A stretch of DNA of 44,844 bases from CAZQNF01 sp964403325 (GCA_964403325.1 CAYOFO010000005.1:1-44844), one strand, 5' to 3'. Shown: positions 33,286 through 43,008, counted from the first letter of the stretch. The notes: generated from the letters alone by a model not told the origin. Translations and numbers: made by a program.

Positions 33286-36147
33286 ATGCTACTTGCCATT
33301 AAAGAGAAAATACGTAATTTACTTATTTCTTTTTCGGTCAAAAAAGGTCCGGTATATGCCATTGGTATTTTATTTGTTCTTGCCTCCACTCTTTTTTTTA
33401 CCGGCGGGGCTCATGCGGACAAACTTGCAGATTATTTTTATAGCCCTGTTTCCGGTGTTTTAATACTACTTGCCACTTTGTGTATAAAACTAACCCTTTT
33501 TATACTCAGTTTCATGATTGAAATTGCGGGTTACAACGGATTTCTTGATCTGGATGCGGTTAATACCGCTTGGGTGTTGGTGCGTGATTTTGCCAACATG
33601 GGTTTTATGGTGGTTTTGCTCATTATAGCTTTTGGCACTATTCTGGGCCTCGAATCCTATGAGTGGAAAAAAATGCTGCCAAAATTAGTTTTTTCAGCCG
33701 TGATAGTCAATTTTAGCCGAGTTATTTGTGGCGCGCTCATTGATGTATCGCAAATTTTAATGAATGCTTTTTTAAATGGTATTGCCGCTACCGCCGGGGG
33801 TAACATAATAACCATGTTTAACCTGACCTCCATTAAAGATTTGGCGGGCGGAGTATCGGCCAATGATTATTCGCAAATAGGGGCTACTTTTGCTGCTTGT
33901 CTGGCAGCCTTTGTTTTTTCGGCGCTCATCATGGTAATACTAGGTACCTTTTTACTGCTTTTGGTTAAAAGAGTAGTTTATTTGTGGGTTTTAATTGTCA
34001 TTTCGCCTTTAGCTTTTGTGCTGGATGTTTTGCCGCAAACCGAGGATTTTAGCAAAAAATGGTGGAATAAGTTTAATGATCATTTGGTTACCGGACCGGT
34101 ATTGTTATTTTTCTTATGGTTATCTCTCATTATTTTTGGGTCTGGTAATATTGCCACTCATCTAGCAGACAAATCGTACATTGATGATAGTCTAAAAATC
34201 AGAGAAGGTATTTCGCTCGAAGCAGACAGGTTTGGTAGCCAAAATGCCGGTATTGGGCAGGCGCTTGTTTGGACCCAAATGATTAACATGCTTCTTGCTA
34301 TCGCTTTTCTTTTTATCGGAGCGGTGATTGCCGAAGAAATTGGTGAGAGTGGAGCCGGCCTCTTGGGACGTCTGACGGAAGTGGCGGAATTTGTCGCTGG
34401 CGTCTGGATAGCGAAAAAAGGGTATGACGCCATTAAGGGTGGAGCGGTTGATTTGGCTGCAGGTGTCTACAACAGAACTTTGGGTATTCCAGTCCAGGGT
34501 GTACAGGGGGCAATATTAGATGCGCAAATTGCCTGGAATAATAGAATGGGTGGCGCCTCAGCTAGTGGGTTAGGAAGAGTATTGCAATTTGGTGCCCACG
34601 ACAGAGCCGCTCATGCGCGCCATGAGATTTTAGAATCGAAAAGAGATACCTTAAAAAACACTGCTGGCATGTCTCATGGCCTGGAGCACAAAGAGCACGA
34701 TGCCAAGATTCAACAGAATGAAACGAAAAGAATACTTGAGTCTTTGAACGAAGGAGCCATGGCTGATGCCATGAAAAAAGGTTTAGAAAAACAAACTAAT
34801 GCGCTAACAGAGATTTTTAATAAACAAAAAAAGGAAAAAGAAGCGGCTACTGGCGTAAAAATGACACAAAAAGCAGAAGTAGAAATGCTGCGAAAAATTT
34901 TAGATGACAATAAAGGTAAATTTACCGGCTTGCGCGCTTTAGAGGAAGAGGCCAAGCGTCGCGCTGCCAAATCGAGCCAAGAAAAATTGGAAGAACAAGC
35001 GATTGGTGCTGCCCGAGATCGTGAAGCTATTACCAAGAATAAGCCAGCCATATATTTAAATCGAGTTTTGCAATCGCAGCACCGTGATAAAATGGAAGAT
35101 TTTAGCGCGCTCAGCTACGAAGAATTGAAGGACATGAAAAATAATTTTGAAACCGGAGTGCAGACTGCTTACACTGATTTAGAATCTTTTAGGGCAACTA
35201 GTCCTACGGATGAAGCGGGGATAAAGGCTAGAGAAGGAGTTTATGCTAAAGCTGTAGAAAATATGACGATGCTTGCTACCGCTTTTTCGGAAAAAGGTAA
35301 TGGAGTAGAGTTGGTAGAGTCAGATTCGGACAAAGTACACATGGATTTGTTGGCTAAATTAACCGGTGTAAGTCGGGCTGGCATGGATCCTGTTGCGGTA
35401 GAACAACAATTACGTAAAGCTTTGGGAGATAAGGCAGATATTATGATTCGAAATTTGGGCAGTGCTCTCGATCACAATGCTTCTAGTACCGGTCATTTCC
35501 AACTCAATCATCAGGTAACTCTGGGTCGAGATGAGAATGGAAAACTTGTTCATGGTTTTACGAATAATATGGTAGCGGGAACAGCTGGAACAACTATGGC
35601 TGGAGTTCCTCAATTTGCCACGGGTAGTCCTACAACAGATGGTGTAGAACGTCAAAGAAGTAAGGAAGGTTATGCTCGGGACACTGTTTCCGGCATACAT
35701 AGTTCTGACGATGGAAGAGGTATTTTTATCACCGATGGAAAAAGTGGTCAGGCGACAGCCATTTATGAACAGGCGAGAGCGCAGATAAAAAAGATTGCTG
35801 ATATGAGGGATCATGAATTACGCAACCTAAAAACTTCGCTCCTCAATTTATTTTCTGGTGGTACGCTTACGCAATCGTCGTATCATTCTACCACTCAAGA
35901 TTTTGTGATCGCTGCACCAGAGGTCGCTGCTAATTTTAAGGATGTTATGGACACAATGATTTTACGTTTAAGGCAAGCTCAGGCGACCGGTGGTACGCCA
36001 CAAGAAATTGAGCGTAGAAAAGAAGCAATTACGGCTTTGTTGAAACGTGTGGGAGATGAAAAAATTAAAACTTTTGAAGATATCTCTGCAGATGGAGGTG
36101 GAACCTTTAAAATTAAAATTAATGGCAAAGCCATTGGAACACCTTAA
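33286..36147 (+). CDS. VirB6/TrbL-like polytopic membrane protein
   Basis: 953 residues. Residues 1-400 hold a cleavable or anchoring N-terminal segment (GILFVLASTLFFTGGAHADK) and about seven membrane helices. The central pattern FANMGFMVVLLIIAFGTILGLESYEWKKMLPKLV...NFSRVICG and VVYLWVLIVISPLAFVLDVLPQ is typical of the VirB6/TrbL group of type IV secretion channels. Residues about 430-950 are cytoplasmic, charged and helical, with coiled-coil stretches (EKQTNALTEIFNKQKKEKEA). This long tail is unusual for VirB6. It opens the machine operon and is followed 2 nt later by an unknown gene. Confidence 0.82.
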   Translation: MLLAIKEKIRNLLISFSVKKGPVYAIGILFVLASTLFFTGGAHADKLADYFYSPVSGVLILLATLCIKLTLFILSFMIEIAGYNGFLDLDAVNTAWVLVRDFANMGFMVVLLIIAFGTILGLESYEWKKMLPKLVFSAVIVNFSRVICGALIDVSQILMNAFLNGIAATAGGNIITMFNLTSIKDLAGGVSANDYSQIGATFAACLAAFVFSALIMVILGTFLLLLVKRVVYLWVLIVISPLAFVLDVLPQTEDFSKKWWNKFNDHLVTGPVLLFFLWLSLIIFGSGNIATHLADKSYIDDSLKIREGISLEADRFGSQNAGIGQALVWTQMINMLLAIAFLFIGAVIAEEIGESGAGLLGRLTEVAEFVAGVWIAKKGYDAIKGGAVDLAAGVYNRTLGIPVQGVQGAILDAQIAWNNRMGGASASGLGRVLQFGAHDRAAHARHEILESKRDTLKNTAGMSHGLEHKEHDAKIQQNETKRILESLNEGAMADAMKKGLEKQTNALTEIFNKQKKEKEAATGVKMTQKAEVEMLRKILDDNKGKFTGLRALEEEAKRRAAKSSQEKLEEQAIGAARDREAITKNKPAIYLNRVLQSQHRDKMEDFSALSYEELKDMKNNFETGVQTAYTDLESFRATSPTDEAGIKAREGVYAKAVENMTMLATAFSEKGNGVELVESDSDKVHMDLLAKLTGVSRAGMDPVAVEQQLRKALGDKADIMIRNLGSALDHNASSTGHFQLNHQVTLGRDENGKLVHGFTNNMVAGTAGTTMAGVPQFATGSPTTDGVERQRSKEGYARDTVSGIHSSDDGRGIFITDGKSGQATAIYEQARAQIKKIADMRDHELRNLKTSLLNLFSGGTLTQSSYHSTTQDFVIAAPEVAANFKDVMDTMILRLRQAQATGGTPQEIERRKEAITALLKRVGDEKIKTFEDISADGGGTFKIKINGKAIGTP

Positions 36148-36149
36148 GT

Positions 36150-37265
36150 ATGCCTCAATTTACTCTCTTTTTTACACCTCAAGCTCTGAGTGCTGAGCAA
36201 ATGGAAAGCGCTTACAACGATTTTGATTTGTTGTTGGTGGATAAAACCCAAACTGAAGAAGTTTTTCGGTCTTTAAACCAGTATTTTTTTGATGCTCATT
36301 TTGACGCGGAAATTATTGCCCAGTATTACCATACGTACTGGAAATGGTATGTGCAAACCTTTTTTCAGGTGATGCTCCAACTCGCTCCAGACGAAGTTTT
36401 AGTGGTGCTCGAAAAACAACTGCCCAAAGCGTTCAGTCTCGAGTTTGACGTTAAAGACAGACTGCTCTATTACCTAAACCGTCGTTGTGCCACCGACGCC
36501 GAGCAGGATGCTTTCTTTGCCGCCTTTAAGAAAAATGTTTTAAATAGCAGTGCTCTTATTAATCCTATTTTAAACAAACAACTTTCCATTAAGGTAGTGG
36601 TGGATACGTGTAATCGAATGGTGGAAAGGGAAGATGCTAAAATGGAGCAAGCAGAGTTTTTGGGAAAAATCGAAGACTTATTGTTTAGAGGGGTAGAATA
36701 TTTGTCTACGGTGAGAAAGACACAAATAGTGGATGATTTTATTCGGTTTATATTTTTTTTACAAAATGAGACCGATATTGTAGAAACGGTGTACAAATAT
36801 TTGGATGATATGGAAGATATTGAAGATCCCAAAGCCGCTTTATCGGAACAAAAATACGATGATCTTCTTGTGCAACAGGCGCTCGAAACGCAACTGATGA
36901 AAAATATTGTACCGGATGCAGAGAGGGTTGGCTCAACTGAGCAAACAGATCTGCCAGAGGGCGAAAGGAATGAGCTAAATCTGGACGATTCAACCTTGGT
37001 GTCACCGGTGCCAAATTTTCCACCAGAAAAACCCCAGTTGGATGCAGAGCCAGAAATTACACCTCTTAAAACCACTCGTCCGGCTAATGTTACTCTACGT
37101 AATATGGTGGAGGCTGTTTTTCCACCTGGGCCTGACGGAGAGATTGAAGATACGGTCGGGGCCATAAAAATGCTCGATGCCCTCTCCCATCGGTACGAAG
37201 ATCCGAGCATTGCCGATATTTATTTTTATAACGAAGAAGCTGGGAATTTTCAGTGGAAAGAATAA
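36150..37265 (+). CDS. Hypothetical cytoplasmic protein of the secretion operon
   Basis: 371 residues, not recognised. No signal peptide or membrane helix. The first ~250 residues are helical with many aromatic and acidic residues (YYHTYWKWYVQTFFQVML, FGVE-free), and the last ~120 are Pro/Glu-rich and probably disordered up to a conserved-looking end (IADIYFYNEEAGNFQWKE). Position directly behind the VirB6-like gene, with a 2-nt gap, suggests a dedicated cytoplasmic partner of the channel. Confidence 0.72.
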   Translation: MPQFTLFFTPQALSAEQMESAYNDFDLLLVDKTQTEEVFRSLNQYFFDAHFDAEIIAQYYHTYWKWYVQTFFQVMLQLAPDEVLVVLEKQLPKAFSLEFDVKDRLLYYLNRRCATDAEQDAFFAAFKKNVLNSSALINPILNKQLSIKVVVDTCNRMVEREDAKMEQAEFLGKIEDLLFRGVEYLSTVRKTQIVDDFIRFIFFLQNETDIVETVYKYLDDMEDIEDPKAALSEQKYDDLLVQQALETQLMKNIVPDAERVGSTEQTDLPEGERNELNLDDSTLVSPVPNFPPEKPQLDAEPEITPLKTTRPANVTLRNMVEAVFPPGPDGEIEDTVGAIKMLDALSHRYEDPSIADIYFYNEEAGNFQWKE

Positions 37266-37350
37266 CAAAGGTTTTAGATTGCAGCTGTTTGGTCTTAGTG
37301 GATTTGGCTCTAGCGAGGTCTAAAAATCAAACTCTCTTACCTAATTACGT

Positions 37351-38556
37351 ATGGCGCAAGAACCAACAATTATAGTGAGAAAAGCCGATGGTACTACTGA
37401 GCGAGTGCCGCTTTCGGCTTTGAAAAAAAAACCAGAAGCAGTCTCAAATTCTTCGTCAACCCCTGTTCCTGCCATGCCCGCCAGTTCTTTGTCAACGCCT
37501 CAGAAAGCTCTGGACAGTAAGCCGGTACTTGCTCCAGTACCGGTAACTCGTAAAAATCCGCTTGTTCTCAAGCCAAACGTAGAATCATTCCCCAAGGCTG
37601 AAGAGGGAAGTGTAGAAAATGTATCAGATAATGTAGTCGCGCTGCCCGTAGTAACGCCGGTGCAAACGGTGGAAGAAAAAAAGACTATTCAAGATGCGGT
37701 TGTGCCGGTAGTTGCGAAGAATGATTTTTCTGCCCCGCTTGAGGAATTGCAACCATCGACAGTATATCCAGTAACCAGTGATAGCCGTATTGATGTTGTG
37801 GAAAAGGTAATTCAAAGTTTATCGTTTACTCCTCCGGCACCATATTTGGCTCGTTTCAAAAGTATTATACGCTTGCGGCTGAAGGATATTCGTACCGAAG
37901 AAGAAGCGATAGAAACTTTGCAGAAATCTTTGGATCAAGGAGGTTTGGGTTTTACTCTCTTGCAAGCGCAAGAAACAGCAGGTCTTTGTGCCGCTCAGCT
38001 TGAAGCGGGTGTTAAACCGCCGGTTCAATCGGATACGAGTGGGGTAAGGCCTTTAGCAGTGAAGATTCCGCTAGTGCAGGAGATGGGCGCGACCGCTCAA
38101 AAACTTGGTTTGGGAGAAGCTGTGGTAGATGTGCCTGTGCCGGTGAAAACCACTGCTCCACACTCGTTTTCAAACAAAGCATCGCTCAACAGCGCTGTTA
38201 AAGCCGATGCCTTGGTGATGGATATAACCAGTAAACCGGTTAAGCTCACGCCGGTTGAAGAATTATCGTATTTTACGCTCGTAGATTGGCGGCGTTTGTC
38301 GCCACAAGTGACCGAAGCAATGGTTCGTTTGCAACAAAAGTTTACCAATTTAAAAGACGAATCTTATTTGCTCTATTTGGAAGCTTTGCGCGTTTGGCAA
38401 AAAAGTCCTTTGTATCTCCAGTATATTCAGGTTATCGATCAGTCGCTTGCTCAACACGCCTCGGTGGCGTCAGTATTGGGAGGGGTGGGGACAGAAAAAT
38501 TGGCACTGGAAGAATTTTTAGCCCTCGCTAAACTGCAGCATATTTTACGTCCATAG
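37351..38556 (+). CDS. Hypothetical protein with disordered N-terminal half
   Basis: 401 residues, not recognised. It begins MAQEPTIIVRKADGTTERVPLSAL, a short beta motif seen as a peptide-like tail, then ~140 residues rich in Pro, Val, Ser and Lys, predicted disordered. Helical segments follow (about 150-225, RIDVVEKVIQSL ... LLQAQETAGLCAAQLEAG; and about 310-400). No membrane helix. It lies 1 nt upstream of the prgI-like gene, so it belongs to the same operon and may be a cytoplasmic adaptor. Confidence 0.72.
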   Translation: MAQEPTIIVRKADGTTERVPLSALKKKPEAVSNSSSTPVPAMPASSLSTPQKALDSKPVLAPVPVTRKNPLVLKPNVESFPKAEEGSVENVSDNVVALPVVTPVQTVEEKKTIQDAVVPVVAKNDFSAPLEELQPSTVYPVTSDSRIDVVEKVIQSLSFTPPAPYLARFKSIIRLRLKDIRTEEEAIETLQKSLDQGGLGFTLLQAQETAGLCAAQLEAGVKPPVQSDTSGVRPLAVKIPLVQEMGATAQKLGLGEAVVDVPVPVKTTAPHSFSNKASLNSAVKADALVMDITSKPVKLTPVEELSYFTLVDWRRLSPQVTEAMVRLQQKFTNLKDESYLLYLEALRVWQKSPLYLQYIQVIDQSLAQHASVASVLGGVGTEKLALEEFLALAKLQHILRP

Positions 38557-38557
38557 T

Positions 38558-38983
38558 ATGAACCAATTTACCGTGCCACAATTCATTGACGTTGAAGATA
38601 AAATTTTTGGGCCGATTACCCCGCGTCAGTTTATTATTCTTTTGTGTACCGGTTTGTTGTGTTTTATTTTTTTTCGATTGGCTGATACTACGTTATTTAT
38701 TGTACTTACGCTGGTTTTTGGGGGTTTTGCTCTCATGCTGGCTTTTGCGAAAATTAACGGCCAGTCTTTTCATTTCTTTTTGCTCAATATCGTGGAAAAT
38801 TTGCTGCGTCCCAGTTTGCGTATCTGGAATAAACTCTATACGAAAGCTGAGCTGATGGATTTGATTACCCAACCAGCTGCACAAGCAGTTGTGTCAGAGC
38901 CGGTTAAAAAAGCGTCTTCGCGCGCACATATTCGCGATTTATCGCTGATGGTTAATACGGGCGGTTATTATAAACCAGAATAG
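38558..38983 (+). CDS. PrgI family membrane protein
   Basis: 141 residues. It matches the PrgI pattern: NQFTVPQFIDVEDKIFGPITPRQFIILL, two closely spaced membrane helices (about residues 27-68), then INGQSFHFFLLNIVENLLRPSLRIWNK. A short C-terminal tail follows. PrgI proteins are small inner-membrane parts of Gram-positive-type conjugation systems that sit next to the VirB4 ATPase, as here. It is 1 nt after the preceding gene and 8 nt before the TraC-like gene. Confidence 0.87.
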   Translation: MNQFTVPQFIDVEDKIFGPITPRQFIILLCTGLLCFIFFRLADTTLFIVLTLVFGGFALMLAFAKINGQSFHFFLLNIVENLLRPSLRIWNKLYTKAELMDLITQPAAQAVVSEPVKKASSRAHIRDLSLMVNTGGYYKPE

Positions 38984-38991
38984 TTTATCCC

Positions 38992-39678
38992 ATGAAAAAT
39001 ACTGAAGCTGCTAAAAAGAAAAATAGTCTTCCAACCACCCAGCAAACGCTGGCCATTGCGGAGATTAAAAATGATACCGTCATCATGAAAGACGGAACTT
39101 TGCGGGCTGTGCTCTTGGTATCGAGTATTAATTTTGCTCTGAAAAACGAAGATGAGCAAAACGCGGTTATTTCCGGGTATGTTTCTTTTTTAAATGCGCT
39201 TGATTATCCAATTCAGATTGTCATTCAGTCGCGGCGGTTACATATTCGACCCTATCTCGACAAACTATATGAGCAGGAAAAACAGCAACAAAATGATTTA
39301 CTGCGCGCGCAAATCGCGGACTATCGGTCGTTTGTCGCTGAACTCGTGAGTTTGGGGGAGATTATGAGTAAACAGTTTTTGGTTGTGGTGCCTTATGATC
39401 CGGCTTCCAATAAACAAAAAAGTTTCTGGTCACGGCTTGGCGAGGTGGCAAGTCCCAGTAAAGCGATCCGACTCAAGGGTGAGCGTTTTATGAAACGAAA
39501 ATACGACCTTGATGTTCGGGTGCGACAAATTGAATCCGGGTTATCGAGTATGGGTTTGAGTGTCGTGCGTATGGATACGCAGTCGCTCATTGAGCTTTAT
39601 TATTCGACGTTTAATCCGGATATTGCTTTTAGTGAAAAATTGCCGGATCTGCAAGCTATTCAGGTGGAGCAGGAATAA
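38992..39678 (+). CDS. TraC-like domain protein of the type IV secretion cluster
   Basis: 228 residues. It resembles the N-terminal, non-ATPase part of VirB4/TraC proteins: VIMKDGTLRAVLLVSSINFALKNEDEQ, a conserved basic stretch QIVIQSRRLHIRPYLDKL, then FLVVVPYDPA and a C-terminal RVRQIESGLSSMGLSVVRMD. It has no Walker motifs. It probably docks with the neighbouring PrgI and VirB4 at the inner membrane. The separate gene next to a full VirB4 is typical of CPR clusters as far as I know. Confidence 0.75.
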   Translation: MKNTEAAKKKNSLPTTQQTLAIAEIKNDTVIMKDGTLRAVLLVSSINFALKNEDEQNAVISGYVSFLNALDYPIQIVIQSRRLHIRPYLDKLYEQEKQQQNDLLRAQIADYRSFVAELVSLGEIMSKQFLVVVPYDPASNKQKSFWSRLGEVASPSKAIRLKGERFMKRKYDLDVRVRQIESGLSSMGLSVVRMDTQSLIELYYSTFNPDIAFSEKLPDLQAIQVEQE

Positions 39679-39727
39679 AAATTCCATTTTATCGCAAGCA
39701 CGGTTGCTTGAAGAAATTTATTTACCT

Positions 39728-41599
39728 ATGTCTTTTAAACCTACCAGTCTTTCCGCCAAAGACGACAAATCTTCCGGTTTGCTGACGAGCGAACAAACCA
39801 AATTAAAACTCAAATCACAAGAAGAATTGGTGAGTTTGGAGGAAGAAAAAGTCTATCGCGAAGGCGTAGTCTCGATTCGTGACCTGATTGCTCCGGCGGC
39901 TTTTAACGTGGAGTCAAATTATTTGCAATTAGGCGATGTTTTTTGCCGAACGATTTTTGTGGTGTCGTATCCACGTTATATTTCTATTGGCTGGAGTTCA
40001 CCGATTATTAATTTATCGGTCACCATGGATATTGCCATGTTTTTTTATCCGGTGAAAGCTGAAGTTATCTTAAAGCAACTTCGTAATAAAGTGGGGTCAA
40101 TCGAGGCGCAGTTGAGTGCAGATCGGGAAAAAGGAGCGCCACGTGATCCACTGCGTGAAACGGCTCTGCGTGACGCCGAAGAGCTGCGTGATAATTTGAC
40201 TCAGGGTGTGGAACATTTTTTTCAATTTGCTTTTTACGCGACGATTTATGCGCCGAGCAAAGAAAAACTTGATCAAATTTCTGAAGACATTGAAGGTATT
40301 TTTGGCTCGAAACTCATCATGAGCCGTAAAGTTTTTTACCAATCTGAACAAGGATTTAATTCAACATTGCCGATGTGCGATGATGAGCTCATGATTTCGT
40401 TTAACATGAATTCGAGCCCGATTGCCGCCTCTTTTCCGTTTATTTCGGCAGAACTGACTTCGGATGACGGTATTTTATATGGTATTAATCGTCACAATAA
40501 TAGCTTAATTTTGTTTGATCGTTTTTCTTTGCAGAATGCCAACATGGTAGTATTTGCCACGTCCGGATCGGGCAAGAGTTATGCGATTAAGCTCGAAGTG
40601 CTGCGTACGCTCATGATGGGGGTGGAAGTAATCGTAATTGATCCGGAAATGGAGTATAAACATCTCTCGGATGCGGTGGGTGGGACGTATGTCAGCATCT
40701 CGCTTTCTTCCGAAGGGAAAATAAACCCATTTGATTTGCCGCGTCCTACCGGCAAAGATTTTTCGGTTGATGATATTATCCGTGGGGCAGTGATAACAGT
40801 GAAAGGATTGCTGCGTATCATGCTCGGCGGCATTACCGTGGAGCAGGATTCTATTCTCGACCGGGCGCTGATTGAAACGTATGCCAAAAAAGATATTGTG
40901 GCCGGCGTGGATTTAACGAGTGTGAAGCCCCCAATTATGCAAGATTTGCAGGAAATTTTGGAAGGTATGGAGGGATCGGGTGAATTGGTGTTAAAGCTCA
41001 AAAAATATACCGAGGGAACATTTGCCGGATTATTTAATTCGCCCACCAATGTGGACATGAAAAATCAGTTGGTTATTTTTAGTGTGCGTGATCTTGAAGA
41101 TGAACTGCGTCCCATGGGAATTTATGCGATTGTGAATTATATTTGGAACGTGGTTCGTTCTCAACCCAAAAAACGCTTGCTGGTAATTGATGAAGCCTGG
41201 TGGCTGATGCAGCATGAAGATAGTGCTAAATTTATTTTTGCCTTGGTAAAACGCTGTCGCAAATACTTTTTGGGGGTAACTACGATTACGCAAGATGTAA
41301 ACGATTTTTTGCGCTCGCAATATGGACAAGCGATTGTTTCCAATTCGGCTTTGCAGCTTCTTATGCGTCAATCACCCTCAGCGGTTGATTTGATTCAAAA
41401 AGTATTTATGCTGACTGAGAGTGAAAAATATTTATTGCTTGAGAGTGGGGTGGGGGAGGGGATATTTTTTGCCGGACTGAAGCATGCGGCTATTAAAGTG
41501 GTGGCTTCGTATACGGAAGATCAGATAGTTACCACAAATCCGCAACAGCTCCTTGATATTGAAAAAGCCAAAAAAGATTTTAAAAAAAATAATCCTTAA
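39728..41599 (+). CDS. VirB4-like secretion ATPase
   Basis: 623 residues from ATG 39728; the open frame extends upstream but overlaps the TraC-like gene. The N-terminal domain is of the VirB4 type. The motor domain has Walker A GSGKS (residues 280-284) and Walker B LLVIDEAWWLM with the acidic pair at 488-489, then TTITQDVNDFLRSQYG and the C-terminal SNSALQLLMRQSPSAVDLI, all standard for VirB4/TraE/TrbE. It energises assembly or substrate passage of the machine. The 49-nt gap before it contains a small hairpin (39695-39710). Confidence 0.93.
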   Translation: MSFKPTSLSAKDDKSSGLLTSEQTKLKLKSQEELVSLEEEKVYREGVVSIRDLIAPAAFNVESNYLQLGDVFCRTIFVVSYPRYISIGWSSPIINLSVTMDIAMFFYPVKAEVILKQLRNKVGSIEAQLSADREKGAPRDPLRETALRDAEELRDNLTQGVEHFFQFAFYATIYAPSKEKLDQISEDIEGIFGSKLIMSRKVFYQSEQGFNSTLPMCDDELMISFNMNSSPIAASFPFISAELTSDDGILYGINRHNNSLILFDRFSLQNANMVVFATSGSGKSYAIKLEVLRTLMMGVEVIVIDPEMEYKHLSDAVGGTYVSISLSSEGKINPFDLPRPTGKDFSVDDIIRGAVITVKGLLRIMLGGITVEQDSILDRALIETYAKKDIVAGVDLTSVKPPIMQDLQEILEGMEGSGELVLKLKKYTEGTFAGLFNSPTNVDMKNQLVIFSVRDLEDELRPMGIYAIVNYIWNVVRSQPKKRLLVIDEAWWLMQHEDSAKFIFALVKRCRKYFLGVTTITQDVNDFLRSQYGQAIVSNSALQLLMRQSPSAVDLIQKVFMLTESEKYLLLESGVGEGIFFAGLKHAAIKVVASYTEDQIVTTNPQQLLDIEKAKKDFKKNNP

Positions 41600-41611
41600 T
41601 TTTTTATTTTT

Positions 41612-42232
41612 ATGACTCTTCCTTTACGACAACGCTTGCTTATAGTGATTGGCAGCGTCGTTGTTCTTATTGTGCTGGTGACAGTGGCGATTCAGTTGGT
41701 GGTGCGGCAAAAAAAAGCGACGCAAATGGCTAACGTAGCTACTACTACACCAGCTTTTCCGGATACTTCGGATTCAACAGTGAATGGCGGTAATACGCTT
41801 GGGGGAAATACGGTTCTCCCGACCGTGATTCCAGCCGGCTTGCCGGTGAAGCCTCTGACCACTCTTGAAGAGCGTCAAAATCAGGTGCGTCAAATCGCTA
41901 AAATATTTAGTGAACGCTATGGTACTTTTTCAACCGATGGCAATTTTGAAAATATTCGCGAGGTACAGCCCATGGTTACGGCTGATATGTGGAAGAAGAT
42001 CAGCGGTCCTTTGACCGGAAAACCTAAACCAGGCGTCTTTAGTTCGGCTACCACCCAGGTGGTGAGTACTGAAATGGCGAGCTGGTCGGAAACAGCAGCT
42101 CAAGTAACGATTAGAGTTTTGAAAGAAGAAAATAAGGATGGGATAGTAAAAAATAGCCAGGTGTTTGGTACGGTAGATTTGGTGAAGCAGGGCGACAATT
42201 GGTTGGTGAATAAATTTAATTGGACAAAATAA
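41612..42232 (+). CDS. VirB8/TcpC-like single-pass membrane protein
   Basis: 206 residues. One N-terminal membrane helix (about residues 9-30), a Thr/Gly/Asn-rich linker and an outside domain (about 85-206) with IAKIFSERYGTFSTDG, MVTADMWKKI and strands ending VFGTVDLVKQGDNWLVNKFNW. This helix-plus-sheet pattern resembles the NTF2-like fold of VirB8/TcpC. The assignment is structural inference. It lies 12 nt after the VirB4 gene, and its TAA overlaps the next ATG by one base. Confidence 0.65.
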   Translation: MTLPLRQRLLIVIGSVVVLIVLVTVAIQLVVRQKKATQMANVATTTPAFPDTSDSTVNGGNTLGGNTVLPTVIPAGLPVKPLTTLEERQNQVRQIAKIFSERYGTFSTDGNFENIREVQPMVTADMWKKISGPLTGKPKPGVFSSATTQVVSTEMASWSETAAQVTIRVLKEENKDGIVKNSQVFGTVDLVKQGDNWLVNKFNWTK

Positions 42233-42960
42233 TGAGGGTGCAACATTGGTTGAAGTGGGTGAAAGATACGCTATTTCCCATGGTTTGTGCGCGCTGTGGG
42301 CAAGAAGGCAGTTGGCTGTGTGACAAATGTGATACCGTCGTTATGTTGGAAGCGCCGCTGTGTTGTCCGACGTGTCGGCGAGAAAATTATTCTGGAGTGC
42401 GGGACGCAGCGTGCGTGGGGGCGCTTGATGGCATTGTTTCGCTTTTTAAATATTCTCATGGCGAGGCACTGAGCAAATTGATCGGTTATTTTAAGTATGA
42501 TTTTGCTCTTGAGACAGTTGCGGTTTTTGAAAAATGTATCTTACGCTTTTTGGAACAAACACCCAGAAATTATCCGTTTTTTTCGGGGAGCGACTGGGTA
42601 ATTATACCAATTGCATTGCATGCACGACGCGAGCGAGAAAGAGGGTTTAACCAAGCTGCCGTAGTAGCTGAGATACTCTATAACCACTTGGCGCAATGGC
42701 CGAATTTGGACATAAGCTATGAACCAAAATTGTTGATGCGTACAGCCTATACGCAGCAACAGGCGCTCCTTGATAAAGCTGACCGAGAGCGCAATATGGC
42801 GCAAGTTTTTACGGTCAGAAAAAACATTGATCTGTCCGAAAAAAAAGTTTTATTGGTAGACGATGTGTATACCACAGGCGCGACTATGCAGGCGGCAGCC
42901 GAGGTGTTAAAAAAACAGGGAGCCAGCATGGTGTGGGGTTTTACTTTGGGACAAGGGTAA
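42232..42960 (+). CDS. comF: ComF family phosphoribosyltransferase-like protein
   Basis: Competence-associated protein, 242 residues from ATG 42232. An N-terminal zinc ribbon (CARCGQEGSWLCDKC, then CCPTCRRENY) is followed by a phosphoribosyltransferase fold with VIIPIALHARRERERGFNQA and the PRPP motif VLLVDDVYTTGATMQAAA. ComF is needed for DNA uptake in several bacteria. Here it ends the secretion operon, to which it is coupled by a TAATG overlap, linking the machine to the ComEC genes at 5-8 kb. Confidence 0.92.
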   Translation: MRVQHWLKWVKDTLFPMVCARCGQEGSWLCDKCDTVVMLEAPLCCPTCRRENYSGVRDAACVGALDGIVSLFKYSHGEALSKLIGYFKYDFALETVAVFEKCILRFLEQTPRNYPFFSGSDWVIIPIALHARRERERGFNQAAVVAEILYNHLAQWPNLDISYEPKLLMRTAYTQQQALLDKADRERNMAQVFTVRKNIDLSEKKVLLVDDVYTTGATMQAAAEVLKKQGASMVWGFTLGQG

Positions 42961-42964
42961 TCTG

Positions 42965-42992
42965 TTGACTTTTTGCACGTTTTTGCTACAAT
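42965..42992 (+). promoter_or_regulatory. Promoter of the tRNA-Ser gene
   Basis: TTGACT (42965-42970), 16-nt spacer, TACAAT (42987-42992) with an extended TGC before it. Confidence 0.75.
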
Positions 42993-43008
42993 GTTTTATA
43001 TCAAATTT

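Noticed and set aside
39695..39710. Hairpin CAAGCA / TGCTTG between the TraC-like and VirB4 genes
   Set aside because: The stem is only 6 bp, with no T tract; not enough to call a terminator or regulatory element.
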